A stretch of DNA of 6,435 bases. Source: Candidatus Njordarchaeota archaeon (GTDB lineage Archaea; Asgardarchaeota; Njordarchaeia; Njordarchaeales; Njordarchaeaceae). The notes under the pieces were generated by a model. It had not been told where the DNA came from. It ran no database searches and was given only the letters and a program-made list of their open reading frames with translations. Location: assembly GCA_029856615.1 (NCBI GenBank), contig JAHKLF010000094.1, positions 1 through 6,435 of the forward strand, read 5' to 3'. The translations under genes and the position numbers were made by a program. How positions within the stretch are numbered: position 1 is the first letter of the stretch; each line of letters begins with the position of its first letter. Shown piece after piece: positions 1 to 5,867 of this stretch.

Positions 1-432
1 AGTTTGAGGAGTGAAGAGAATATCATTCAGATTTTTAGAGAAATGTTTAGAGTTTCTCCCAGAATCTTCATAGCTGAATCATTACCTATCGCCAAATCAA
101 AAGCGCAAGAGGCTCACTTAGAGATGTATAATTTAAGAGAAGAAATCTTTGAAGCGCTTACTGGAGTAAAGGACGATATTCATTATTTTCCTCTTGATAA
201 ATTAGTGGAGTTCGTGGAAGAGGCCGGTGGGGAGCCCATAGAGACAAAAATAATAGATGTTAAGTTACCGCATTATTTAGCTTTTATTCCAAAGGAATAC
301 ATTATTAAAATAAAGGATAAAAAGAAGAGAGAAAGCTTGTTAAAAAGATGGGAAGTAGCATGTGAAAAATTAAGGAAATATGGTGAAGAACATCCTCCAG
401 TAGGAATAATAAAAGCCGAGAAAAGAGCATAA
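1..432 (+). CDS. C-terminal part of a probable class I SAM-dependent methyltransferase (5' end outside window)
   Basis: The reading frame is open to the first base of the window, so the TTG at base 4 is probably internal and the gene starts upstream. The visible 143 residues end at TAA 430-432. The opening stretch (LRSEENIIQIFREMFRV, then RIFIAESLPIAKSK) resembles the end of a Rossmann-fold methyltransferase core: a helix after the LRS segment, then a beta strand carrying the AES motif. After it come a helical cap (HLEMYNLREEIFEALTG), a DxxHYFPLDKLVEFVEEAGG segment typical of the last helix and strand, and a Lys/Glu-rich helical tail. The SAM-binding GxGxG loop would lie upstream and cannot be checked, so the family call is recognition from the C-terminus only. 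The substrate is unknown. It is separated from tldD by 264 bases that contain a promoter, so it is probably not in that operon. Confidence 0.6.
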   Translation, partial: SLRSEENIIQIFREMFRVSPRIFIAESLPIAKSKAQEAHLEMYNLREEIFEALTGVKDDIHYFPLDKLVEFVEEAGGEPIETKIIDVKLPHYLAFIPKEYIIKIKDKKKRESLLKRWEVACEKLRKYGEEHPPVGIIKAEKRA

Positions 433-475
433 TAGCTCAAGAAATTAATAAGACTAAAGCCTACATAGAGTCACA

Positions 476-486
476 TTTTCTTTCTC
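476..486 (+). terminator. possible T-rich terminator after the methyltransferase gene
   Basis: A pyrimidine run (TTTTCTTTCTC) lies about 45 bases after the stop of the first gene. Archaeal RNA polymerase terminates on T-rich non-template tracts without needing a hairpin. The tract is short and interrupted, so the call is weak. Confidence 0.22.
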
Positions 487-629
487 AAAAACCTGTAGAA
501 AATGATCAAAAAATGCGGAACTTCGTTAAAGAACGCAGAATGAGTACGAATTTAGCAATATTTATCATTCTTCACGTTCAATAATCTAGAGAGTTAGAAA
601 TGTTAAAAACCAGAAAGATAGAGAGAACT

Positions 630-637
630 TTTATATT
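630..637 (+). promoter_or_regulatory. TATA box of the tldD-tldE operon
   Basis: TTTATATT is preceded by a purine-rich stretch (GAGAGAAC) fitting a TFB recognition element. By the usual archaeal spacing, transcription would start near base 660, giving a leader of about 35 bases before the TTG at 697. The spacing to the RBS and start codon is coherent. The transcription start itself is inferred. Confidence 0.55.
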
Positions 638-645
638 TTGACAAT

Positions 646-683
646 TTACATATGTAATATTCGATACTAAAAAATACATATGT
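646..683 (+). promoter_or_regulatory. pair of ACATATGT palindromes, candidate operator
   Basis: TTACATATGTAA (646-657) is a perfect 12-base palindrome between the TATA box and the predicted transcription start. The same core, TACATATGT, recurs at 675-683, just before the Shine-Dalgarno sequence of tldD. The two centres are 28 bases apart. A dimeric repressor could bind both and block initiation, but no regulator is identified and AT-rich palindromes also arise by chance. Confidence 0.35.
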
Positions 684-685
684 CT

Positions 686-691
686 GAGGTG
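686..691 (+). promoter_or_regulatory. ribosome binding site fixing the TTG start of tldD
   Basis: GAGGTG, complementary to the 3' end of archaeal 16S rRNA, stands five bases before TTG 697. An in-frame TGA at 685-687 overlaps it, so no longer tldD frame is possible. The nearby ATG (680-682) and GTG (689-691) are out of frame. Confidence 0.7.
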
Positions 692-696
692 TTCCC

Positions 697-2124
697 TTGC
701 GAGATCTTCTACAAGAATTAATAGATTTCGGGCTTAGAAATAATGCTGATTATGTCGAAATTCGCGTTCAAGAAAAAGTGTCGACACGCATTATCGCAAG
801 AGACGGCATTCTTGAACGCGTAGTATTCACTAACATAAGAGGAGCTAGTGTTAGAGTACTATCAAATGGAGCATGGGGTTTTGCTACAACAAATACTATA
901 AACAAGGACATATTAATCGATGCTATTAAGAATGCTATTTCAATGGCAAGAGGAGCAAGTTTGATTACTAGAAGAAAAGTAAAGTTAGCTGAAGTTGAAC
1001 CTAAGGAAGATAAAGTAAGAGCTGAAATTACATTAGACCCCACTAATGTTCCTTCCGAGGAAAAAGTAGAGTATGTAATGGAGGTCAATAAATTACTTTT
1101 AAATTTCGATCCAAGAATTAAAAGTGCTCAATCATATTATTCCGACGAGAAAATCATTCAAACCTATGCCAACTCAGATGGAGCTTTTATTGAAGAAGAA
1201 AAAATATACGTATATTTTGGTTCTGATGCGACAGCTATTGAAGGAAACATAAGAGCATCAGCTAGAGAGAGCTTTGGTTCTACTAAAGGCTACGCTATAA
1301 TAAATGAGAATCTCCCCGAAAATTTCGTTAAAATCTTGGGTGAAAGATTGCAGAAACAACTGAAAGCAAAAACACCAAAAGGTGGAGCATTCCCTGCAAT
1401 CATTGGTCCACGTGTAATTGGTTTATTCACTCACGAAGCCTTTGGTCATTTATCAGAGGCCGATTTAGCTTTCACGGGAGCAGTCACGATTCAGAAAATT
1501 GGGCAAAAAGTAGCTTCAGATATCGTAACAATTATCGATGATGGTACCTTACCAAACGGCTTTGGGACATTTAAGTATGATGACGAAGGCGTTCCCACGC
1601 AAAAGACAATTGTTGTGAAGAATGGAATACTTGTTAGCTTCTTGTATAATAGGGAAATGGCTGCAGCATTTGAAGCAATAATTAAACAAAGAATGCCAAC
1701 TCTCTTAGAAGTCTTTAATGTAAAGCCAACGGGAAATGCAAGGGCTGAGAATTATAGATTTCCCCCAATTATAAGAATGAGGAACACATACATAGCTCCT
1801 GGTGAACATAATATAGATGAATTATTTGAGGATATAAAATTCGGTTATTACTTAGTAGCCCCATTGGGTGGTCAAGCTAACCTTGATGGCACTTTTCAAG
1901 GTGGGATTCAAGAAGCCTATGAAATTGTTAACGGAGAGGTAGGAGAGCCCGTAAGAAACGTCTCATTTAGCGGCAATACTTTAGAGACCCTAATGAAAAT
2001 AGAAGCCATAGGGAAAGATTTCGACATTAGAGCGGGAACTTGTGGTAAAGGGCAATCCGCTTATGTTGGTATAGGAGGTCCACATGTTAGAGTTAAGGAA
2101 TTAATATTAGGCGGAGGTGGATGA
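697..2124 (+). CDS. tldD: TldD zinc metalloprotease subunit
   Basis: The 475-residue product is a full-length member of the PmbA/TldD (U62 peptidase) family. The N-terminal domain (about 1-90) begins with DLLQELIDFGLRNNADYVEIR, the usual opening of the family. A middle domain follows (about 115-225), then the C-terminal catalytic domain. The zinc motif HExxxH is present as HEAFGH at residues 246-251. A conserved IIDDGTLPNGFGTFKYDDEG segment lies at 279-298. The late Cys in GTCGKGQ (Cys449) fits the family's third zinc ligand. In bacteria TldD forms a heterocomplex with TldE that cleaves small unfolded peptides, such as the leader of microcin B17 and the antitoxin CcdA; the archaeal substrate is not known. 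The start is TTG, supported by GAGGTG five bases upstream and an in-frame stop at 685. The last residues are four glycines, encoded by the ribosome binding site of tldE. No defect was seen. Confidence 0.95.
   Translation: MRDLLQELIDFGLRNNADYVEIRVQEKVSTRIIARDGILERVVFTNIRGASVRVLSNGAWGFATTNTINKDILIDAIKNAISMARGASLITRRKVKLAEVEPKEDKVRAEITLDPTNVPSEEKVEYVMEVNKLLLNFDPRIKSAQSYYSDEKIIQTYANSDGAFIEEEKIYVYFGSDATAIEGNIRASARESFGSTKGYAIINENLPENFVKILGERLQKQLKAKTPKGGAFPAIIGPRVIGLFTHEAFGHLSEADLAFTGAVTIQKIGQKVASDIVTIIDDGTLPNGFGTFKYDDEGVPTQKTIVVKNGILVSFLYNREMAAAFEAIIKQRMPTLLEVFNVKPTGNARAENYRFPPIIRMRNTYIAPGEHNIDELFEDIKFGYYLVAPLGGQANLDGTFQGGIQEAYEIVNGEVGEPVRNVSFSGNTLETLMKIEAIGKDFDIRAGTCGKGQSAYVGIGGPHVRVKELILGGGG
2113..2119 (+). 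promoter_or_regulatory. Shine-Dalgarno GGAGGTG of tldE, inside the tldD end
   Basis: GGAGGTG lies in the codons for the terminal glycines of TldD. It is one base from ATG 2121 but seven bases from ATG 2127, which favours 2127 as the tldE start. Its position inside tldD suggests translational coupling of the two subunits. Confidence 0.7.
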
Positions 2125-2126
2125 GA

Positions 2127-3497
2127 ATGGGTCATGAGTATTTAGATCTTCTCAAATGGGCTGTAAATGAAGCCCTTAAACTTGGTGCGGATGAAGCTGA
2201 AGTATTCTTTTCTCATATGAGAGGATACATAGTTAATATAGAAGCAGGTGACGTGAAGAATCCAACGTTTCTCGATGAAAGTGGTGTTGGTATCCGTGTA
2301 ATCAAAGATAAAAAGTTGGGATATGCATCCATAAATGTTCTCGAAAGAGATTCTATATTGGCAGCAATAAAAAGGGCATTAGCAATGGCTAGAGCTTCAA
2401 AGGAGAATCCCAAGTGGGTGAGCTTACCCGAAGCCGAGAAGTATCCTACAATAAGCGGGGTGTATGATAAACGAATAGAGAAAGCCACAGCTTCAACGGC
2501 TCTAGATGTTGCAAAAAGAATGGTTACAAGCGTATTTGATACAGACAAAAGAGCAATCCCAGCTTGGGGCGGAACGATAATTGGAGTAGAAGAAAGCGTT
2601 ATTGTTAACTCACACGGCGTGGAGGGAGTAAAGAAGGGTACTTTCTGTGGAGCTAATCTAGGAGTCATAGCTCGTGATGGCACTGTTACAACCCCTATTC
2701 ACACAGAGTTCTCTATGAGCAGAGGATTGTATATCAATCCGGAGGATGTAGGTAAAAATGCTACTAAGAATGCTATTCAGTCACTTCAAGTAACTAAGAT
2801 CGAGACTGGAAATTATCCAGTAATATTCTCGCCTAACGCTTCTTTCATGTTATTCCTCTTCACATTGATCAGAGCTTTAGAAGCAGATTTCGTTCAGATG
2901 AAAAGGTCTCCCTACGCGGGTAAAATCGGAGAAACTGTAATGGATGAAAAATTAACAATAATTGATGACGGAACATTACCTGGTGGCATTGGCTCAGATC
3001 CATTTGATGACGAGGGAGTACCGAGTCAGAGGAAAGTTCTTGTTGATAAGGGTGTTCTCCGCGAATTTCTCTATGATAATTATACTGCTAGGATAGATAA
3101 TAGAAAAAGTACTGGTAATGGAATAAGATATTCATGGATGGCAACTCAACCAAAATATGAACTTACACCAACAATTTCTCCGACAAACTTCATAATAGAG
3201 GGCGGAGACTCCAGCTTTGATGAGATGATTAGCGAGATGAAAAACGGTGTATACGTGCTTGAGGTACAGGGTGCACACTCCAGTAATCCCGAGACAGGAG
3301 AAGTGAGCGTTGTTGCTACTCCGGCTTGGAGAATTGAAAACGGTGAGATAAAGGGTTTAATTCCTGGATTAATGCTAAGTATGAATATCTATGATGCGCT
3401 GAAGCGCATTGATTTAGTTAGTCACGAACAAAAAGTAGTGTATAATACTATTTTACCATGGATACAAATAAGCGAAATAAGACTAGTAAGTAAATAA
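2127..3497 (+). CDS. tldE: TldE/PmbA partner subunit of the TldD protease
   Basis: The second member of the PmbA/TldD pair has 456 residues from ATG 2127, or 458 from ATG 2121. I prefer 2127 because the strong GGAGGTG ends seven bases before it but only one base before 2121. The opening, YLDLLKWAVNEALKLGADEAEVFFS, is the family N-terminal domain. The conserved IIDDGTLPGGIGSDPFDDEGVP segment (280-301 counted from 2121) matches the same region of TldD. The HExxxH zinc motif is missing: the equivalent stretch reads FVQMKRSPYAGKIGE. The C-terminal GAHSSNPETGEVSVVATPAWRIENGEI block is typical of TldE. In characterised systems TldE is the non-metal subunit needed for the activity of the heterocomplex. 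A 4-base ATGA overlap with tldD (if 2121 is used) or a 2-base gap (if 2127) shows one operon. Assignment as TldE rather than a second TldD is firm from the missing motif. Confidence 0.94.
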   Translation: MGHEYLDLLKWAVNEALKLGADEAEVFFSHMRGYIVNIEAGDVKNPTFLDESGVGIRVIKDKKLGYASINVLERDSILAAIKRALAMARASKENPKWVSLPEAEKYPTISGVYDKRIEKATASTALDVAKRMVTSVFDTDKRAIPAWGGTIIGVEESVIVNSHGVEGVKKGTFCGANLGVIARDGTVTTPIHTEFSMSRGLYINPEDVGKNATKNAIQSLQVTKIETGNYPVIFSPNASFMLFLFTLIRALEADFVQMKRSPYAGKIGETVMDEKLTIIDDGTLPGGIGSDPFDDEGVPSQRKVLVDKGVLREFLYDNYTARIDNRKSTGNGIRYSWMATQPKYELTPTISPTNFIIEGGDSSFDEMISEMKNGVYVLEVQGAHSSNPETGEVSVVATPAWRIENGEIKGLIPGLMLSMNIYDALKRIDLVSHEQKVVYNTILPWIQISEIRLVSK

Positions 3498-3504
3498 TTC
3501 CTAG

Positions 3505-3526
3505 TTCTTTCTTTATATTTTTATTT
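3505..3526 (+). terminator. T-rich tract after tldE, probable terminator, possibly doubling as a TATA box
   Basis: Starting eight bases after the tldE stop, 17 of 22 bases are T. This suits archaeal intrinsic termination of the tldDE transcript. The tract also contains TTTATATT (3512-3519), the same octamer as the tldD TATA box, so it could instead or also start a transcript near base 3540. Confidence 0.4.
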
Positions 3527-3580
3527 AGAGGTAATGGTGAAACCAATTTTACCCAAGAACCTCATGTTGGAGAGGTAATA

Positions 3581-3637
3581 ATGAGCTTGCCTAAGTTTTT
3601 TATTTACTTTTCTTTAGTATTGTGTTGTTTTGCATAG
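3581..3637 (+). CDS. tiny ORF (18 residues) with a strong RBS, unproven
   Basis: ATG 3581 is preceded four bases away by GGAGAGGT (3569-3576). It encodes MSLPKFFIYFSLVLCCFA, a short hydrophobic peptide with two adjacent cysteines near its end. A TTTATATT box at 3512-3519 lies 61 bases before the start codon, nearly the same distance as at tldD (59 bases). An even shorter frame (3534-3578, MVKPILPKNLMLER) ends inside its ribosome binding site. I recognise no family. It may be a real micropeptide, a decayed gene start or chance. Confidence 0.17.
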   Translation: MSLPKFFIYFSLVLCCFA

Positions 3638-3655
3638 ATATTTCATGTTAGGGAG

Positions 3656-3663
3656 TTTATATA
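3656..3663 (+). promoter_or_regulatory. TATA-like box before the small RHH-like frame
   Basis: TTTATATA follows a purine-rich GTTAGGGAG. The predicted transcription start is near 3685. That falls after the TTG at 3666 and close to the point where the 3672-3845 frame becomes protein-like, with no standard start codon there. The box is good by sequence but the downstream geometry does not fit neatly. Confidence 0.3.
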
Positions 3664-3665
3664 GT

Positions 3666-3845
3666 TGGTAACGAAAAAAGATAGTAATTAAGCCGCCTAA
3701 AGAGTTTATCGAGATTTTGGATAAGTTAGTGGAATTGGGACTTTATCATCCTCCGCTATCGATTAAAATTAATTATAACGAAATAAAGAAGATTCTAGAG
3801 AAACTAAGCACGGACGAAGCATCAAATGAAACTATGAATACTTAA
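3666..3845 (+). pseudogene. small ribbon-helix-helix-like gene, apparently frameshifted
   Basis: The frame ending at TAA 3843-3845 reads IVIKPPKEFIEILDKLVELGLYHPP, then IKINYNEIKKILEKLSTDEA. It is protein-like and resembles the strand-plus-first-helix of small archaeal ribbon-helix-helix DNA-binding proteins (VapB/CopG type), where LDKLVELGLY is a familiar turn. This frame has no ATG, GTG or TTG before residue-like position DKLVELG, and a stop (TAA 3669-3671) lies just upstream. The other frame, from TTG 3666, reads LVTKK and then hits a stop at 3690. Removing one A from the A6 run (3673-3678) would join them into VTKKIVIKPPKEF, a typical RHH opening strand. The second half lacks the usual SRSEAIR-like motif of that fold, another sign of decay. 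A sequencing error in the homopolymer or a programmed frameshift are alternatives. The family call is tentative. Confidence 0.35.
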
Positions 3846-3899
3846 TGGGTAATGGCTTAACATAATCCGTGGTCGGATAAATATACGCGGTGATACATT

Positions 3900-4055
3900 A
3901 TGTTTCATTCCCTTGTTACAGAGAATATGCTTCATATCCGTATCCATGGCGAAATACTAGCATTGCTAGTTTCAAAAAGGACAAAAATCCTAAGAAAAAA
4001 TACAGAGACGCAAACATGGCATCATTTGATCGCGTATTCAGTTAATTATTTTTGA
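3900..4055 (+). CDS. possible 51-residue hypothetical ORF, unproven
   Basis: ATG 3900 has GGTGAT (3889-3894), a good anti-Shine-Dalgarno match, five bases upstream, and the frame runs 51 codons to TGA 4053-4055. The product begins MFHSLVTENMLHIRIHGEIL and is basic, with no recognised motif. A second frame over the same DNA, GTG 3890 to TAA 4045, also has 51 codons, begins with Val-Ile-His-Tyr, and contains PYPWRNTSIASFKKDKNPKKKY. Its amino acid make-up is equally plausible. At most one is likely to be real, and both may be chance or remnants. A TATA-like AAATATA (3879-3885) is too close to drive either from a normal leader. Confidence 0.15.
   Translation: MFHSLVTENMLHIRIHGEILALLVSKRTKILRKNTETQTWHHLIAYSVNYF
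3956..3970. repeat. short perfect inverted repeat
   Basis: ACTAGCA and TGCTAGT form 7-base perfect arms around a single T. The spacing is too tight for a normal RNA hairpin loop, so it is better viewed as a palindromic protein site or a chance palindrome in degraded DNA. Confidence 0.3.
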
Positions 4056-4146
4056 CTAGTAGATTGGATCGGTAAAACGATTAAAAATGAGATAATTCTA
4101 GACTCTATCTTAGTAGACAAGTATCGTGATTGTATTAAAAACACTT

Positions 4147-5649
4147 TTAAGGTGGTTTCGCAGAGACCTTTCTCTCACTCACGCTGTATCTAGTCTTTTT
4201 GATAGATATCATGTGTTTTAAATTCCTCGTTTTTCTTGATACTACAACTAGTATATGATCCATAGAGCCTCTAATGTATCTCTTGAAACCTATAACTAAT
4301 TCTGTATACTTCTTGTCTTCATCAATTTCTGTTTCGATTTTATAGCTCCTTAAGAGAGATAAAGATACTGCTCCAAGCAATGCTGAGGTAATAAATATAA
4401 AATCTAGACCCTTAATATCGATGATAAATATGGTTATCTTACTTGCCGTATAGATGTTAAAAGTCATACTCAACTCTGCATAACTAGCTGGGATTGATAA
4501 TAAGGCGCCTAAGAAAGAGCCAACGGCTGATCCTAGCGAAATTGAAATACTGTTTAGGGATAATCCGTAAGTCACTCGTTTCCCTTTACTCAGGTTATAT
4601 GCTATTAGATTAGAGGATAAATTAAGTCCGCCCATTGTTGAGCCCATTAATATATAAATTATTAGCAGAAGAGGAATAGAAAATATGTGCTTTTCTGGTA
4701 ATGTTGTAAAAGGCCATATTAGTAAGGTCAAAATGACTATGTATGTCGAAAAACGCAGCACGGGTTTAACGCCATACTTATCTATTAGTGTACCCCATTT
4801 AGGTAGAAGCAGAATTGTACAAAATTGTCCTATCATTGTTACTATGAATACCATACTGATAGTTAGTTTTAATCTGGTTAGCATATAATATACGAAGAAT
4901 GGGGCTGATAGATTAATGGCAAGGTACAAGAAGAATATGGCTTCAAAATGCTTTCTAAGATCTCTAATTTTTAGGAATTCTCCTAGGAATCTCTTTGATA
5001 AAGGTTCTGATCCATTGAATTTTGGCTCTGGTATCTTAGCAAGGAAATATACTCCGAGCAATCCAAGAATTGACGCAATTAATATAACAAAGCTATAAGA
5101 TACCCCACTTGAGCCCCCCGTTATACTCTCTATACAAACTGCTACAATTAAACCTATTACACTACCAATAAATAGCGATATCCTCGTCCTCGAAGCAAAA
5201 TATCTTCCTCTGATGCTCTTAGGAACGAATTCTAGCATCCAGTAGTTGAAGGCACAGCTAGATATATTAGCAAGCAGATAGAAAAAAGATAATCCTATAA
5301 GGATTGTGGTCACATTTACTGCTACGCCTAGTATTAGGATTATAGAGAGAACTAACAAATCACATCTAGCCAGAGTTGAAAAAACTACAGCAACTTTTTT
5401 TCTTCCATGGAACTTGTTCATTAGATCTAGAGCTAATAATTGAGAAAAGCTTGCTAAGGAGGCCATAGAGAATAGAAGACCTACATGAAAACTAGTTGCG
5501 CCCATTAGTAGTAATAGTGGAACGATGAAAGTACCACTTATCAGTATGCCTAGTGATTGGCTAAATATTCCATCTATCTTTAAATAATTTAGTCCTCTTC
5601 TCAAATCATCCTCGCTAATCCTTTCTTTTGGATCTAAATTAATTTGCAA
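4147..5649 (-). CDS. major facilitator superfamily permease with a basic C-terminal tail
   Basis: The complete 500-residue membrane protein has about twelve hydrophobic segments, roughly at 29-50, 53-75, 85-107, 112-138, 155-176, 185-204, 236-258, 264-283, 298-316, 322-345, 362-386 and 415-433. The opening LNYLKIDGIFSQSLGILISGTFIVPLLLLMGA and the GLLFSMASLASFSQL second helix fit MFS permeases. The loop between segments 8 and 9 holds GTLIDKYGVKP, an MFS motif-A-like sequence, and the weaker KFHGRKK fills that place between segments 2 and 3. The substrate cannot be told. After the last segment a 67-residue tail (434-500) carries 17 Lys/Arg and is predicted cytosolic; this is longer than typical. 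The start is TTG 5649: GGGGAT (5662-5657) stands seven bases before it, an in-frame stop lies at 5667-5665, and the closer ATG (5654-5652) is out of frame and soon stops. It is transcribed divergently from the next permease. Confidence 0.88.
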   Translation of the reverse strand: MQINLDPKERISEDDLRRGLNYLKIDGIFSQSLGILISGTFIVPLLLLMGATSFHVGLLFSMASLASFSQLLALDLMNKFHGRKKVAVVFSTLARCDLLVLSIILILGVAVNVTTILIGLSFFYLLANISSCAFNYWMLEFVPKSIRGRYFASRTRISLFIGSVIGLIVAVCIESITGGSSGVSYSFVILIASILGLLGVYFLAKIPEPKFNGSEPLSKRFLGEFLKIRDLRKHFEAIFFLYLAINLSAPFFVYYMLTRLKLTISMVFIVTMIGQFCTILLLPKWGTLIDKYGVKPVLRFSTYIVILTLLIWPFTTLPEKHIFSIPLLLIIYILMGSTMGGLNLSSNLIAYNLSKGKRVTYGLSLNSISISLGSAVGSFLGALLSIPASYAELSMTFNIYTASKITIFIIDIKGLDFIFITSALLGAVSLSLLRSYKIETEIDEDKKYTELVIGFKRYIRGSMDHILVVVSRKTRNLKHMISIKKTRYSVSERKVSAKPP

Positions 5650-5699
5650 CCCATGAATCCCCTGTTAAGTATGCGCATCATAAAGCAACTGTGAATAGC

Positions 5700-5708
5700 C
5701 TTAAATGG
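5700..5708 (-). promoter_or_regulatory. possible TATA box for the minus-strand MFS gene
   Basis: On the minus strand this reads CCATTTAAG. It would place transcription start near 5678 and a leader of about 29 bases before TTG 5649. The match to the archaeal TATA consensus is modest. A perfect ATGCGCAT palindrome (5671-5678) sits at the predicted start. Confidence 0.25.
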
Positions 5709-5770
5709 TATTTGAACCTTTCTATTTGGAGCTTTGATGCCTTATTTCGCCAGCGTCTTCCACTCTAACG

Positions 5771-5821
5771 TGATTAAATAAGAATTGCAGATTAATATAC
5801 AATAAATTTAATATTCAATCA
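5771..5821. repeat. imperfect inverted repeat in the divergent intergenic region
   Basis: TGATTAAATA (5771-5780) and TATTCAATCA (5812-5821) are inverted copies matching at 9 of 10 positions, separated by 31 very AT-rich bases. The element lies between the two divergent MFS genes and upstream of both candidate promoters, where a shared regulator could bind. In DNA this AT-rich such arms can be chance. Confidence 0.25.
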
Positions 5822-5859
5822 AAATCAGAAAATTGAACACAAATTGATGAACATAAGAA

Positions 5860-5867
5860 TTTATAAG
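5860..5867 (+). promoter_or_regulatory. TATA box of the rightmost MFS gene
   Basis: TTTATAAG is preceded by the purine-rich ACATAAGAA, a plausible TFB recognition element. Expected transcription start is near 5890, leaving a leader of about 35 bases before ATG 5925, similar to the layout at tldD. No clear Shine-Dalgarno sequence is seen before that ATG. Confidence 0.5.

Larger units (their letters stand above)
3498..4146. other. 649-base region without a confident gene
   Basis: The stretch lies between the convergent ends of tldE (+) and the MFS gene (-). It holds the T-rich tract at 3505-3526, the tiny ORF at 3581-3637, the RHH-like remnant at 3666-3845, a short stem-loop ATCCG-TGGT-CGGAT (3865-3878), two overlapping open frames (3890-4045 and 3900-4055) and an inverted repeat at 3956-3970. 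Near its right end, A5 runs at 4083-4087 and 4137-4141 read as T5 on the minus strand and might end the MFS transcript. From 4056 to 4146 I see nothing else. Confidence 0.6.

Noticed and set aside
4..6. TTG at base 4 as the true start of the first gene
   Set aside because: The frame is open to the window edge and the residues match the interior, not the beginning, of a methyltransferase, so the gene almost certainly starts upstream.
768..1088. 106-codon open frame on the minus strand inside tldD
   Set aside because: It is a shadow of the strongly conserved tldD coding frame, has no ribosome site and is hydrophobic only as a by-product of the complementary codons.
2213..2683. 156-codon open frame on the minus strand inside tldE
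   Set aside because: It lies fully inside a well-conserved gene, and its translation is low in recognisable motifs and typical of antisense shadow frames.
697..3497. tldD-tldE as part of a modified-peptide (RiPP) biosynthesis cluster
   Set aside because: TldD/E homologues do serve such clusters, but no cyclodehydratase, radical SAM enzyme or clear precursor is visible here. The tldDE pair is also widespread in archaea as a stand-alone operon.
4685..5098. Plus-strand open frames of 67 and 60 codons inside the MFS gene
   Set aside because: Both are antisense to the permease and have no supported start signals or recognisable product.
5737..5781. Short frame MPYFASVFHSNVIK in the divergent intergenic region
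   Set aside because: It has fourteen codons, no ribosome site and no promoter at a suitable distance.
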